Source: Allochromatium tepidum (GTDB lineage Bacteria; Pseudomonadota; Gammaproteobacteria; Chromatiales; Chromatiaceae). Taken from it: a DNA stretch of 64,000 nucleotides. The notes under the pieces are model-generated. The model was not told the DNA's origin. It ran no database searches and saw only the letters and a list, made by a program, of their open reading frames with translations. Where the stretch lies: positions 1,628,755-1,692,754 of the forward strand of contig NZ_AP024563.1 in assembly GCF_018409545.1 (NCBI RefSeq), in the 5' to 3' direction. Below are positions 37,189 through 45,898 of the stretch, piece by piece. Position 1 is the first letter of the stretch. Every line of letters starts with the position of its first letter. A program made the translations under genes and the position numbers.

Positions 37189-38019
37189 ATGTATCGACCG
37201 ACAATTGCCTTGATCACCCTTGGGTTGCTGACCGTCGCTCCGAGCGCCGGCGCCGATGAACCCCAGGGCGACCCTGCCGAGCTCGCCAAGCGCGAATACG
37301 AGCAGGTCATGGCCCTGACGCCCGACATCGACAACGGGCGCCGGGTCTATCTGACCTGTGCCGTCTGTCATCGTCCCGAGGGTTGGGGCACGCCCGACGG
37401 CGCCTATCCGCAGATCGCCGGTCAGTGGCGCGAGGTCATCATCAAGCAACTGGCCGACATCCGCGCCCGTCATCGCGACAATCCGCTCATGTATCCCTTC
37501 TCGCTGACGCGCATCCTGGGCGGGCCGCAGAACATGGCCGATGTCGCCGCCTATGTGGCCGCGCTGCCGATGACCGCCGGCAATGGCGTCGGGCCGGGCG
37601 TGGATCTCGAACTCGGCGCGCGTCTGTATGCCGAGCATTGCGCCGACTGTCACGGCGAGCGCGGCGAGGGCAAGCCCGCCACGCCGACTCCGGCCATCGC
37701 CGCTCAGCATTTCCCCTATCTGATGCGCCAGTTCGAGGCCATCCGCGACGGGCGGCGCAAGAATGCCAATCCGGAAATGGTCAAGCAGATCGCCGAATTC
37801 ACGCCGCGCGATCAGGCGGCCGTGCTCGATTACACGTCGAGATTGCGTCCGGCACCCGAGAAGCTGGCGGCCGAGAACCGGCTCAATCCCGATTTCCCGA
37901 ACTATGTGCGTGAGACCCTGGGGATGCCGCCGCTGCCGCCTCCGCCGCCCGTCGTGCCGCCCATGCCCGTGCCGCCGCCATTGCCGGCCGCGCCGGCGCC
38001 GTCATCCGTGGCGGAGTGA
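37189..38019 (+). CDS. Dihaem c-type cytochrome, cytochrome c4-like
   Basis: 276-residue periplasmic protein with a signal peptide (residues 1-22) and two haem c motifs, CAVCH (residues about 63-67) and CADCH (about 150-154), each followed by a cytochrome c-fold. Likely a soluble or loosely bound electron carrier. After the second domain comes an unusual Pro-rich tail (PPLPPPPPVVPPMPVPPPLP), which might mediate binding or span cell wall. It stands alone with its own ribosome binding site. Partner oxidase or reductase not apparent. Confidence 0.85.
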   Translation: MYRPTIALITLGLLTVAPSAGADEPQGDPAELAKREYEQVMALTPDIDNGRRVYLTCAVCHRPEGWGTPDGAYPQIAGQWREVIIKQLADIRARHRDNPLMYPFSLTRILGGPQNMADVAAYVAALPMTAGNGVGPGVDLELGARLYAEHCADCHGERGEGKPATPTPAIAAQHFPYLMRQFEAIRDGRRKNANPEMVKQIAEFTPRDQAAVLDYTSRLRPAPEKLAAENRLNPDFPNYVRETLGMPPLPPPPPVVPPMPVPPPLPAAPAPSSVAE

Positions 38020-38037
38020 GCGTTCGAGGGGAAGGCG

Positions 38038-38376
38038 CTATGAATACTCGTAATGCTTGATACGACGCCGGACGTTGCGCTGGATGATGACTCCGAGCAC
38101 CGACCACTCCAGCCCGGTGAGATCGATCTCGGGATAGAGCGGGTTGAGCGCGACCAGTCGTTCGCGGCCGGCGGCGTCGCGTCGGTACTGGCGGAACCAG
38201 CGCACACCCTCGACCTCGACGAAGATGTAGCTCGGATTCGGGCAATGGTCATTGGGCTCGATGATGATGATGCAGCCGTCGGGGAATTCCGGCTCCATCT
38301 CATCGCCGAGCACGCGCAGGGCAAAGGGTTCGTGCAGGGCGCAGCCCGTGCCTTCCAGGATCGAATCCGTCATCAT
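38038..38376 (-). CDS. S24 peptidase-like protein with lost catalytic residues
   Basis: 112-residue protein that looks like the C-terminal dimerisation/self-cleavage domain of LexA or phage repressors without a DNA-binding part. The hallmark GDSMEP has become GDEMEP (Glu26 replaces the catalytic Ser), followed by PDGCIIIIEP. The region that should carry the catalytic Lys reads RWFRQYRR. Self-cleavage is therefore unlikely and a binding or scaffold function more probable. It is divergent from the Atm1-type ABC gene. Confidence 0.7.
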   Translation of the reverse strand: MMTDSILEGTGCALHEPFALRVLGDEMEPEFPDGCIIIIEPNDHCPNPSYIFVEVEGVRWFRQYRRDAAGRERLVALNPLYPEIDLTGLEWSVLGVIIQRNVRRRIKHYEYS

Positions 38377-38423
38377 ATGTCCTCGTCGTGTTCAGTCTCA
38401 CAGTCGTTCAGCCGCCTGCCCCC

Positions 38424-40271
38424 ATGAAGACCCAAGGCCGGATCAATCGAATCTTCGCTACAGAGCGCCCGCACGACGATCGGCGCGATTGGCGCAACCT
38501 GCGCGGCATGTTGCCCTATCTGTGGGAGTTCCGGGGCCGGGCGGCGCTGGCGATCGGCTGTCTGGTGCTGGCCAAGGTCGCCAATGTCGGCGTGCCGCTC
38601 ATTCTGAAGGACATCGTCGATGTCTTCCAGGAGCCTTCGGCGCAAATGCCGATCCTGCCGGTCAGTCTGCTGCTGGCCTATGGCGTGCTCAAGCTCAGTG
38701 CCTCGCTCTTCAACGAGCTGCGCGACGTGGTGTTCGCGCGGGTACGCTATCGCGCCATGCGCCGGCTGTCGACGCGGGTGCTGGAGCATCTGCACCGGCT
38801 GTCGTTGCGCTATCACCTGGAACGCCAGAGCGGGGCGGTCAGTCGCGACCTTGAACGCGGCACGCGCTCGGTCTCGACCATCCTCAACTATCTGGTGTTC
38901 AGCGTGCTGCCGGTGGCGGTCGAGTTCGGTCTGGTGGCGGCGATCATGATCGGGCGCTATGACCTGTCGTTCGTGCTCGTGACCTTCGGCACGGTCGCGG
39001 TCTATTTCGCCTTCACCTTCGCCATCACCGAGTGGCGCATGGACTATCGGCACCGGATGAACCATCTGGACTCGCAGTCCAACACCCAGGCGTTCGACAG
39101 TCTCATCAACTACGAGACGGTCAAGTATTTCGGCAACGAGCGGCTGGAACTCAAGCGCTACGACGACACCCTGGCCGAGTGGGAGGAAATGGCGGTCGCC
39201 AGCCAGACTTCGATGTCGGTGCTCAACTTCGGGCAGGGCGCGATCATCGCCGTCGGGGTCACGCTGATCATGACGCTCGCCGCCCAGGGCGTGGTCGACG
39301 GGAGCCTGAGCGTCGGCGATCTGGTGCTGGTCAACGCGCTCATGCTCCAGCTCTTCATCCCGCTCGGCTTCCTGGGGATCGTCTACCGCCAGATCAAGTA
39401 CGCGCTCGCCGACATGGATCTGGTGTTCAAGCTCCTGGAGCGCCGGCCCGAGATCGAGGATCGGCCTGAAGCCAAACCGCTGGTACTCACCGAGGGCGCG
39501 ATCCGCTTCGAACGGGTCGACTTCCACTATCAGCCCGAGCGCCCGATCCTGCACGGCATCGACTTCGCCATCGAACCGGGCCGGAAGCTCGCCGTGGTCG
39601 GGCACAGCGGGGCGGGCAAATCGACCCTGTCGCGGCTGCTGTTCCGCTTCTACGAGGTGACCGGCGGGCGCATCCTGATCGACGGTCAGGACATCCGCGC
39701 CGTGACCCAGGAGAGTCTGCGTGCGGCCATCGGCATCGTGCCGCAGGACACGGTGCTGTTCAACGAGAGCCTCTATTACAACCTCGCTTATGGCCGCCCC
39801 GACGCCGGCCGCGCCGAGATCGAGCGCGCCGCCGAGATGGCCCATATCCTTGCCTTCATCGAGAGCCTGCCCGACGGCTGGAACACTGTGGTCGGCGAAC
39901 GCGGGCTGAAGCTCTCGGGCGGCGAGAAGCAGCGCGTGGCCATCGCGCGCGCCATCCTCAAGCGTCCGCGCATCCTCATCTTCGACGAGGCGACCTCATC
40001 GCTCGACAGCCATACCGAACAGGCGATCCAGCAGACCCTGGCCGAGGTGGCCGAGAACCATACGACCCTGGTCATCGCCCACCGGCTCTCGACCGTGGTC
40101 GACGCCGATCGCATCCTGGTGCTCGAACAGGGGCGCATCCGCGAACAGGGCCGGCATCGCGAATTGCTGGAGGCCGGCGGACACTATGCCGCCATGTGGG
40201 AGCTGCAACTGCGCGAAGGAGCGGAGGCCAGGATCGATTTCGACGCGCGCCCCCGGATGGAAAGGCCATGA
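38424..40271 (+). CDS. Atm1-type ABC transporter
   Basis: 615-residue half-transporter with an N-terminal six-helix membrane domain and a C-terminal ATPase: Walker A GHSGAGKSTLSRLL, signature LSGGEKQR, Walker B ILIFDEATSSLD. It belongs to the Atm1/HMT family, whose members export glutathione-linked sulfur or metal complexes from the cytoplasm. ATG 38424 is used; the frame before it is not conserved-looking. In a sulfur oxidiser a role with glutathione persulfides would make sense but is inference. Confidence 0.88.
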   Translation: MKTQGRINRIFATERPHDDRRDWRNLRGMLPYLWEFRGRAALAIGCLVLAKVANVGVPLILKDIVDVFQEPSAQMPILPVSLLLAYGVLKLSASLFNELRDVVFARVRYRAMRRLSTRVLEHLHRLSLRYHLERQSGAVSRDLERGTRSVSTILNYLVFSVLPVAVEFGLVAAIMIGRYDLSFVLVTFGTVAVYFAFTFAITEWRMDYRHRMNHLDSQSNTQAFDSLINYETVKYFGNERLELKRYDDTLAEWEEMAVASQTSMSVLNFGQGAIIAVGVTLIMTLAAQGVVDGSLSVGDLVLVNALMLQLFIPLGFLGIVYRQIKYALADMDLVFKLLERRPEIEDRPEAKPLVLTEGAIRFERVDFHYQPERPILHGIDFAIEPGRKLAVVGHSGAGKSTLSRLLFRFYEVTGGRILIDGQDIRAVTQESLRAAIGIVPQDTVLFNESLYYNLAYGRPDAGRAEIERAAEMAHILAFIESLPDGWNTVVGERGLKLSGGEKQRVAIARAILKRPRILIFDEATSSLDSHTEQAIQQTLAEVAENHTTLVIAHRLSTVVDADRILVLEQGRIREQGRHRELLEAGGHYAAMWELQLREGAEARIDFDARPRMERP

Positions 40272-40477
40272 CAGGCGTCGGCCGGCCACACCCTGACCCT
40301 TGTCATCCTGGGCATGTTGCTCTATCTGAATTTCCTGCGAACGTCTCCATCCATCCATCACCGGCGATCTGAATCCGCTCCCAGGTCTGAGTTATACTGG
40401 CGCCTGCCTCATCGGGGTATGAACGGCATCAACACGCGGGCACATTCAGCGGGGCCCCGATCATTGGGTGATGAGTA

Positions 40478-41227
40478 ATGCGAGAAGGAGCCAAGAAACG
40501 ACTGGCCGGCGCCGTGGTGATGGTCACCCTGGCGGTGATCTTCGTGCCCATGCTGTTCGAGGACGAGTCGCTCGCGCCCCCCTATGTCCAGGGACCGCTT
40601 CCGTCCGAGCCGGGCTTCCAGGATCCATTCGTGCCCGGTGCGTCCGGCACGTCGCCCCCGATACCGGCCGAGGCCGGCGGCCTGACCGCTGAGGAGGCGC
40701 TTCTGACGCCGCCGGAGCCCATGCAGGGGTTCGAGACCGTCGGCACCGTGTCCTTCGAGGACGATTCGGAGGAGTTCGCGTTCGAGCCGATCCGGGAACC
40801 GGCTTCCCCGACGGTCACGCCGCCTCGTGAGACCCGCCCGGCGACTCAACCGCCGACACCCCGGACACAGACTCAGGCACCCAAGCCGACCCAGCCCCCG
40901 AGAACGGCGCAGCAACCGGCCCAAGCGCCGCCACCCAAGCCGGAGGCGCCCGTCTCACTGCCCGAGCCGCCGAGATCGCGTGCCGACGGCCTGCCGTCCT
41001 GGGTGGTTCAGGTCTCCAGTCTCGGCTCACCCGAAGCGGCCGGTAAACTGGCCGACAGACTCAAGCAGGCCGGGTTCTCGGCCTTCGTCGAGCGTGCCGA
41101 GGTCGGCGGCAAGATCTATTATCGAGTGCGCGTCGGTCCGGACATCGATCGCGCCAATGCCGAGCGCACCGCCGAGATGCTGCGCAAACAGCAGAAGCTC
41201 GACACCCTCATTCAACGCTACCGGTAA
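40478..41227 (+). CDS. dedD: SPOR-domain cell division protein DedD
   Basis: 249-residue protein with one N-terminal membrane segment (residues about 8-26), a Pro-rich periplasmic linker and a C-terminal SPOR domain (SWVVQVSSLGSPEAAGKLAD, then KIYYRVRVGP) that binds denuded septal peptidoglycan. It is followed by cvpA as in E. coli, where folC-dedD-cvpA-purF is the usual order; folC and purF are not present here. Confidence 0.85.
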   Translation: MREGAKKRLAGAVVMVTLAVIFVPMLFEDESLAPPYVQGPLPSEPGFQDPFVPGASGTSPPIPAEAGGLTAEEALLTPPEPMQGFETVGTVSFEDDSEEFAFEPIREPASPTVTPPRETRPATQPPTPRTQTQAPKPTQPPRTAQQPAQAPPPKPEAPVSLPEPPRSRADGLPSWVVQVSSLGSPEAAGKLADRLKQAGFSAFVERAEVGGKIYYRVRVGPDIDRANAERTAEMLRKQQKLDTLIQRYR

Positions 41228-41245
41228 CCACAAGTTCACGAACCG

Positions 41246-41737
41246 ATGAATTGGGTCGACTACATCATCCTTGGCACCATCGCGCTCTCGGCCCTGGTCG
41301 GCGTGGCGCGCGGCTTGATTCGCGAGGTGCTGTCGCTGGGAACCTGGATCGCGGCGCTCGTGATCGCCTGGTTCTTCCATCAGGAACTGGCCGACCTGCT
41401 GAGCGGACAACTGGCCCATCCCCTGGTCAGGAAGGGCGCGGCCTTCATCGCCCTGGTGCTGCTGGTTCTGATCGCCGGTGCCATCCTGGGCACGGTGCTG
41501 ACGGCCCTGATCGACACCGTGGGACTGACTGGGGTCGATCGTCTGCTCGGGATGGCCTTTGGCGGGGCGCGCGGCGTGGTCCTGGTGGCCATGGCCGTCT
41601 ATCTGGCGGCGCTCACGCCCGCGCCCTCGGATCCGGTCTGGAGTGAGTCGAGGCTGATCACGGACTTCGAGTCGATCGCACAGTGGCTGCTCAGTCTGCC
41701 CCCTCCCGAGCTCGCAGACCGCTTGAAACAGATCTGA
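41246..41737 (+). CDS. cvpA: CvpA family inner-membrane protein
   Basis: 163-residue protein with four hydrophobic segments. The family start MNWVDYIILGTIALSALVGV and the GLIREVLSLGTWI segment are conserved features. CvpA is linked to colicin V production, biofilm formation and envelope homeostasis; the biochemical role is not settled. It lies 18 bases after dedD and is presumably co-transcribed. Confidence 0.9.
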   Translation: MNWVDYIILGTIALSALVGVARGLIREVLSLGTWIAALVIAWFFHQELADLLSGQLAHPLVRKGAAFIALVLLVLIAGAILGTVLTALIDTVGLTGVDRLLGMAFGGARGVVLVAMAVYLAALTPAPSDPVWSESRLITDFESIAQWLLSLPPPELADRLKQI

Positions 41738-41773
41738 TCGAGCTGTCCGGGTGCGTTGGGAGAGTGTGGAACC

Positions 41774-42070
41774 TCAGTCGTAGTCGCGCTCGTCATAGAC
41801 ACCCGAATCGCGCTCGATCTCCAGCTTGAACCGCATCACGAGCGCGGCCAGGGCGGCGAGCGCCATCAGCATCGGCACGACCAGGATCAGCAGGGCGATG
41901 ATGGCGAGACCGGCGATCAGTGGGGCGTCGATCAGGAGGCGTCCGTTCGGGCGGCGCACGATGAGGCGTCTGAGATTGCCCTGATTGATCAGATCCTTGG
42001 CCTTGCCAAGCCAGTCCGAGTGGCTGAAATCGCTATCGTCCGGTTGTCGGCGTCCGCCTCGGTTGTGCAT
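41774..42070 (-). CDS. DUF4342-like membrane protein
   Basis: 98-residue protein with a soluble N-terminus (WLGKAKDLINQGNLRRLIVR, then RPNGRLLIDAPL) and one C-terminal membrane segment (residues about 52-76). The pattern matches DUF4342, a family of unknown function. It is convergent with cvpA. Confidence 0.7.
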   Translation of the reverse strand: MHNRGGRRQPDDSDFSHSDWLGKAKDLINQGNLRRLIVRRPNGRLLIDAPLIAGLAIIALLILVVPMLMALAALAALVMRFKLEIERDSGVYDERDYD

Positions 42071-42121
42071 GGATGAGACCTCGGGTTCCGGATAAGGGTG
42101 TTGGTTGGAGAGCGGCGCATT

Positions 42122-42662
42122 CTAAACCGCGCCCCGGCGCATTCGCCATCGGACTCGGAGTCCGTGGAGCGGTCCGGCCGCGAGCTGCCGGCTCATCTCC
42201 TCGCGCTCGCCGGAGAGCAGCATCCGGAGATCCCGAACGGCCGGCCCGACTGCGCCGACCGCGTGGATGCGCCCGATGAAGCGCCCGATCCATTCCAGGA
42301 CGTCCAGGTCGCCCAGCTCGGGATGACGCCCGCCACGTCTGGGCGTCAGCGAGAAACGATAGCCGGCGAAGCCGTGCAGCGTCTCGCCGCCGATGTCCAG
42401 CGGTGCCGCGGCCGGGATCTCCAGTTCGGCCAGGGCCGGCATGAAGCTGTGTTCCTCGCGGATGGCCGCGTCGCTCCAGCGTCCGGGGCGATAGAATTTG
42501 GCGATGACGGGCGCCTCGTCCTCCAGGCCGACCGGTAGACGCGGTTCTCATAGCTGTTGAGCGCCAGCAGGCGACCGTCGGGGCGCAGTCCCAGGCTCTC
42601 GACGGCATCCGGCACGCAGTCGGGGCCGAGGTCGGCGTAGGGGTTGGATTGGCTGTGTTCAT
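42122..42662 (-). pseudogene. srkA (YihE) stress-response kinase pseudogene
   Basis: Similarity to SrkA is clear but spread over three frames. The original start is probably ATG 42662; a first shift occurs near 42645 (before YADLGPDC), a second at about 42531-42535 just after LNSYENRVY. The third frame continues with the kinase N-lobe (FYRPGRWSDAAIREEHSF, then GYRFSLTPRRGGRHPELG) but RFIGRIHAVGA is joined directly to VGPAVRDLRMLLSGER. The stretch in between, about 100 residues including the catalytic HGDCH and metal-binding Asp, is missing. The remnant encodes about 180 residues of an expected 330. Confidence 0.85.
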
Positions 42663-42778
42663 GGTGTCCGATTCCAACGCTTTCCAGCGCGTTCCAAGGC
42701 GCGTTCGCGTCGAACGCGATGCGGCCCTGAAGCCGGCACCGTACATACATCACTGACAGACAGGAGTTCGATTCGCCC

Positions 42779-43285
42779 ATGTTGCGCATCCTCAAGCAGA
42801 CCTGGCGTGCCGGTCTGGTGACTGAACCGCCGCCGGAGCACGACGATCCGGAACTGGAACGCCTCGGCATCGCCCTGCGTCGGGCGATCGATGCCCGACT
42901 CGGGCGCAGTCTGGCGATCCGGCAGGTCGATGCGGGTTCGTGCAATGCCTGTGAACTCGAGATCCACGCCCTCGACAACCCCTATCACGATATCGAGCGT
43001 TTCGGTGTCCGTTTCGTCGCCTCGCCGCGTCATGCCGATGCACTCCTGATCACGGGACCGGTCTCGCGCCACATGGAGACGGCACTGCGGCGCACCTGGC
43101 TGGCCACGCCCGCGCCCAAGCTGGTGATCGCCGCCGGCGACTGCGCCTGCGATGGCGGTGAGTTCGGCGCCGGCTATGCCACGCGCGGCGGGGTCGAGCG
43201 TGTCGTTCCTGTGGATCTGAAGATCCCCGGCTGCCCGCCCGAACCCCTGGTCCTGATCAAGGGGCTGCTCCGCGTGCTCGGATGA
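42779..43285 (+). CDS. Orphan NiFe-hydrogenase/complex I-type small subunit
   Basis: 168-residue protein of the NuoB / group 4 hydrogenase small-subunit family. Four Cys for one [4Fe-4S] cluster are in place: Cys55-x2-Cys58 in GSCNACELEIHAL, Cys122 in GDCACDGGEFG and Cys152 in PGCPPEP. The CxxC spacing is that of hydrogenase-type subunits (HycG/HyfI) and differs from the tandem CC of NuoB. No large subunit or membrane subunits lie nearby, so the protein is either an orphan or works with distant partners. nrdB follows after 136 bases with its own promoter region. Confidence 0.82.
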   Translation: MLRILKQTWRAGLVTEPPPEHDDPELERLGIALRRAIDARLGRSLAIRQVDAGSCNACELEIHALDNPYHDIERFGVRFVASPRHADALLITGPVSRHMETALRRTWLATPAPKLVIAAGDCACDGGEFGAGYATRGGVERVVPVDLKIPGCPPEPLVLIKGLLRVLG

Positions 43286-43309
43286 GCGTTCGATCACTGG
43301 CCTCAGTGA

Positions 43310-43319
43310 CTATATAAGC
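43310..43319 (+). promoter_or_regulatory. NrdR-like box 1 upstream of nrdB
   Basis: CTATATAAGC, matching the first seven positions of the NrdR core CwATATATwG. It lies 32 bases before the second box. Weaker than the nrdA boxes on its own; the spacing is the main support. Confidence 0.45.
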
Positions 43320-43341
43320 GATTTCTTGCAGGTCTGGCGCA

Positions 43342-43351
43342 CAACATATAG
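43342..43351 (+). promoter_or_regulatory. NrdR-like box 2 upstream of nrdB
   Basis: CAACATATAG within ACAACATATAGTT, similar to the nrdA box read on the plus strand as CAACATATTG. It lies 70 bases from the nrdB start. Confidence 0.55.
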
Positions 43352-43421
43352 TTCTCGTCACTGAAATCGCGTAGACTCGCGCCCCTCTCATCCGACCACG
43401 GCGACCTTGGAGGCTAGAACC

Positions 43422-44816
43422 ATGCTGAACTGGGATGACCCACTCGCGACCGCCAGTCAGACTCCGAACGCTCATCCGTCGCTGGATCTGGAGCCGATCG
43501 CGCGTTCGGGCGCGAGACGTCTGCCCGACACCGCCATTCATGGAACGGCGCCGTCACATCCTTCATCATCGTATCCACGCACCGGTCATCCGCGCCCCGG
43601 ACTGGGGCTGGTCGACAATGCCGCGCTCATGACGACCGCCGGGGCCGCGCCCAGCGTCGATCCCGATCCCTTCACCCGCGCCGCCGACCTGCAAGCCGAT
43701 CTGCCGATCGAGGATCGCATCCTGCCCGAGTCGCGCCCGACCGGTTCCGAGTCGGTCACGGGCGGCGCCACCGGTCTGGAGTCGCTCGCCATGGGCGCGG
43801 GCCGGGTGCGCGTCGACGACAAGCGCATCATCAACTGTCGCGCCGATCTCAACCAGCTCGTGCCCTTCAAGTACGACTGGGCCTGGCAGAAGTATCTCGA
43901 CGCCTGCGCCAACCACTGGATGCCGCAGGAGATCGGCATGAACGCCGATCTGGCGCTCTGGAAGGATCCGCACGGACTGACCGAGGACGAGCGTCTCATC
44001 GTCAAGCGCAATCTGGGCTTCTTCTCGACCGCCGACTCGCTGGTCGCCAACAATCTGGTGCTCGCGGTCTATCGCCACATCACCAACCCCGAGTGTCGCC
44101 AGTATCTGCTGCGTCAGGCGTTCGAGGAGGCGCTGCACACCCACGCCTATCAGTATGTCGTCGAGAGTCTGGGACTCGACGAGGGCGAGATCTTCAATAT
44201 GTATCGCGAAGTGCCCTCCGTCGCGCGCAAGGCCGAATGGGCGCTGCCCTTCACCCAGTATCTGGCCGATCCGCACTTCCAGACCGGCACTCCGGAGAAC
44301 GACCGCAAGCTCCTGCGCGAGCTGGTCGCCTTCTATGTCATCTTCGAGGGCATCTTCTTCTATGTCGGCTTCGTGCAGATCCTGAGCATGGGCCGGCGCA
44401 ACAAGATGACCGGCACCGCCGAGCAGTTCCAGTACATCCTGCGCGACGAGTCGATGCACATGAACTTCGGCATCGATGTGATCAATCAGATCAAGATCGA
44501 AAATCCGCACCTCTGGACGCCTGAGTTCCGGCAGGAGCTGGTCGGCATGATCCGCGAGGCCGTCGAGCTGGAGGCGCGTTACGCCCAGGACACCATGCCG
44601 CGCGGGGTGCTCGGGTTGAACGCCCAGATGTTCGAGGACTATCTGCACTTCATCGCCAACCGCCGCTGTGCCCAGATCGGCCTGCCCGAGCAGTATCCGG
44701 GCGCGAGCAATCCCTTTCCCTGGATGTCCGAGGTGCTGGATCTGAAGAAGGAGAAGAACTTCTTCGAGACCCGTGTCACCGAGTATCAGACCGGCGGCGT
44801 GCTCAACTGGGACTAA
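43422..44816 (+). CDS. nrdB: Ribonucleotide reductase class I beta subunit
   Basis: 464-residue radical-generating subunit of ribonucleotide reductase. Di-iron ligand motifs include the EEALHTHAY helix and DESMHMNFG; the radical region lies in between. It is about 90 residues longer than E. coli NrdB owing to a Pro/Ala-rich N-terminal extension. The N-terminus MLNWDDP resembles the C-terminus GGVLNWD, the tail that docks into NrdA. ATG 43422 follows a GGAGG ribosome binding site. Confidence 0.95.
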   Translation: MLNWDDPLATASQTPNAHPSLDLEPIARSGARRLPDTAIHGTAPSHPSSSYPRTGHPRPGLGLVDNAALMTTAGAAPSVDPDPFTRAADLQADLPIEDRILPESRPTGSESVTGGATGLESLAMGAGRVRVDDKRIINCRADLNQLVPFKYDWAWQKYLDACANHWMPQEIGMNADLALWKDPHGLTEDERLIVKRNLGFFSTADSLVANNLVLAVYRHITNPECRQYLLRQAFEEALHTHAYQYVVESLGLDEGEIFNMYREVPSVARKAEWALPFTQYLADPHFQTGTPENDRKLLRELVAFYVIFEGIFFYVGFVQILSMGRRNKMTGTAEQFQYILRDESMHMNFGIDVINQIKIENPHLWTPEFRQELVGMIREAVELEARYAQDTMPRGVLGLNAQMFEDYLHFIANRRCAQIGLPEQYPGASNPFPWMSEVLDLKKEKNFFETRVTEYQTGGVLNWD

Positions 44817-44901
44817 TCCGCCGCCGGACCATTTTATTGCAGCGCACAAAACAGTTAGGATTGGCAGGTCTCCAACCGCCAACCGTCTCGGGTATTCGAC
44901 G

Positions 44902-45594
44902 ATGAGAATCAGCGTATATCGCTACAATCCGGACACCGACCCGCGTCCCCGGATGCAGGACTACGAGGTCAAGACCTTCCAGGGCATGATGCTGCGCGAC
45001 GCGCTGCTGGAAGTGAAGAAGCAGGACGAGTCGTTCAGCTTCCGGCATTCCTGCGGCGAGGGTGTCTGCGGGTCGGACGCGGTCAACGCCAATGGTCGCA
45101 ACGTGCTCGCCTGCGTCACCCCGATCACCGAGCTGACGACGCCGATCGCGGTACGTCCGCTGCCGGGGCGTCCGGTCATCCGCGACCTGGTCGTCGACAT
45201 GACCCAGTTCTATGAACAGTATCGCGCCGTCAAGCCCTATCTGGTACGTCATGATCCGCTGCCTGAGCAGGAGCTGCCGCAGAGTCCGGCCGATCGCGAC
45301 AAGCTCGACGGGCTCTATGAGTGCATCCTCTGCGGCTGCTGTTCCACCGCCTGTCCGTCGTTCTGGTGGAACCCCGACAAGTTCCACGGGCCGGCGGCGC
45401 TGTTGCAAGCCTGGCGCTTCCTGGCCGACAGCCGCGATCAGGCGACCGAAGAGCGTCTGGATGCGCTGGAGGGGCCGTACAAGCTGTTCCGCTGTCACAG
45501 CATCATGAACTGCGTCGAGGTCTGTCCCAAGGGACTCAATCCGACGCGCGCCATCGGGCACATCAAGGAACTGATGCTCGAAAAGGGGCTTTAG
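44902..45594 (+). CDS. sdhB: Succinate dehydrogenase iron-sulfur subunit
   Basis: 230-residue subunit that passes electrons from the SdhA flavin to quinone. All cluster motifs are present: [2Fe-2S] in RHSCGEGVCGSDAVNANG with LAC, [4Fe-4S] in CILCGCCSTACPS and [3Fe-4S] in CHSIMNCVEVCPKGLNP. sdhC, sdhD and sdhA are not next to it, as they would be in the usual sdhCDAB order; the upstream neighbour is nrdB. sdhE follows after one base. Confidence 0.93.
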   Translation: MRISVYRYNPDTDPRPRMQDYEVKTFQGMMLRDALLEVKKQDESFSFRHSCGEGVCGSDAVNANGRNVLACVTPITELTTPIAVRPLPGRPVIRDLVVDMTQFYEQYRAVKPYLVRHDPLPEQELPQSPADRDKLDGLYECILCGCCSTACPSFWWNPDKFHGPAALLQAWRFLADSRDQATEERLDALEGPYKLFRCHSIMNCVEVCPKGLNPTRAIGHIKELMLEKGL

Positions 45595-45595
45595 A

Positions 45596-45895
45596 GTGGC
45601 TGACTCGACCGAATCACAGCCGCTTCCTGCCGCTGATGATCGCGAACTCCAGCGTCTGCGCTGGCAATGCCGGCGCGGGATGCTGGAGCTGGATCATCTG
45701 CTCGGGCGCTTTCTCGACCTCGGCTATGCCGAGCTGTCCGAGGCCGAGCGTCAGGACTTCCCGGTGCTGCTCGGGGAGCCGGATCCGCATCTGAGCGACT
45801 GGTTCATGGAGCGTTCCGAGGCGCCCGATCCGCGTCTGCGTGCGCTGGTGGCGCGGATACTCGCGGTCGTGAGCGAGTCGCCGCGAATCGATTGA
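45596..45895 (+). CDS. sdhE: SdhE, FAD assembly factor
   Basis: 99-residue protein of the SdhE/YgfY family that helps attach FAD covalently to SdhA. Conserved features are the RRGMLELDHLLGRF helix and the acidic LGYAELSEAERQDFPVLL region. It starts with GTG one base after the sdhB stop, so it is translated with sdhB. The former name CptB refers to toxin-antitoxin claims that are now doubtful. Confidence 0.88.
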   Translation: MADSTESQPLPAADDRELQRLRWQCRRGMLELDHLLGRFLDLGYAELSEAERQDFPVLLGEPDPHLSDWFMERSEAPDPRLRALVARILAVVSESPRID

Positions 45896-45898
45896 CCC

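Noticed and set aside
40310-40477. Short frame with a hydrophobic start (MLLYLNFLR) between the ABC gene and dedD
   Set aside because: It becomes Arg/Ser-rich after the first residues, has no ribosome binding site and overlaps the likely dedD promoter (TATACT at 40393-40398).
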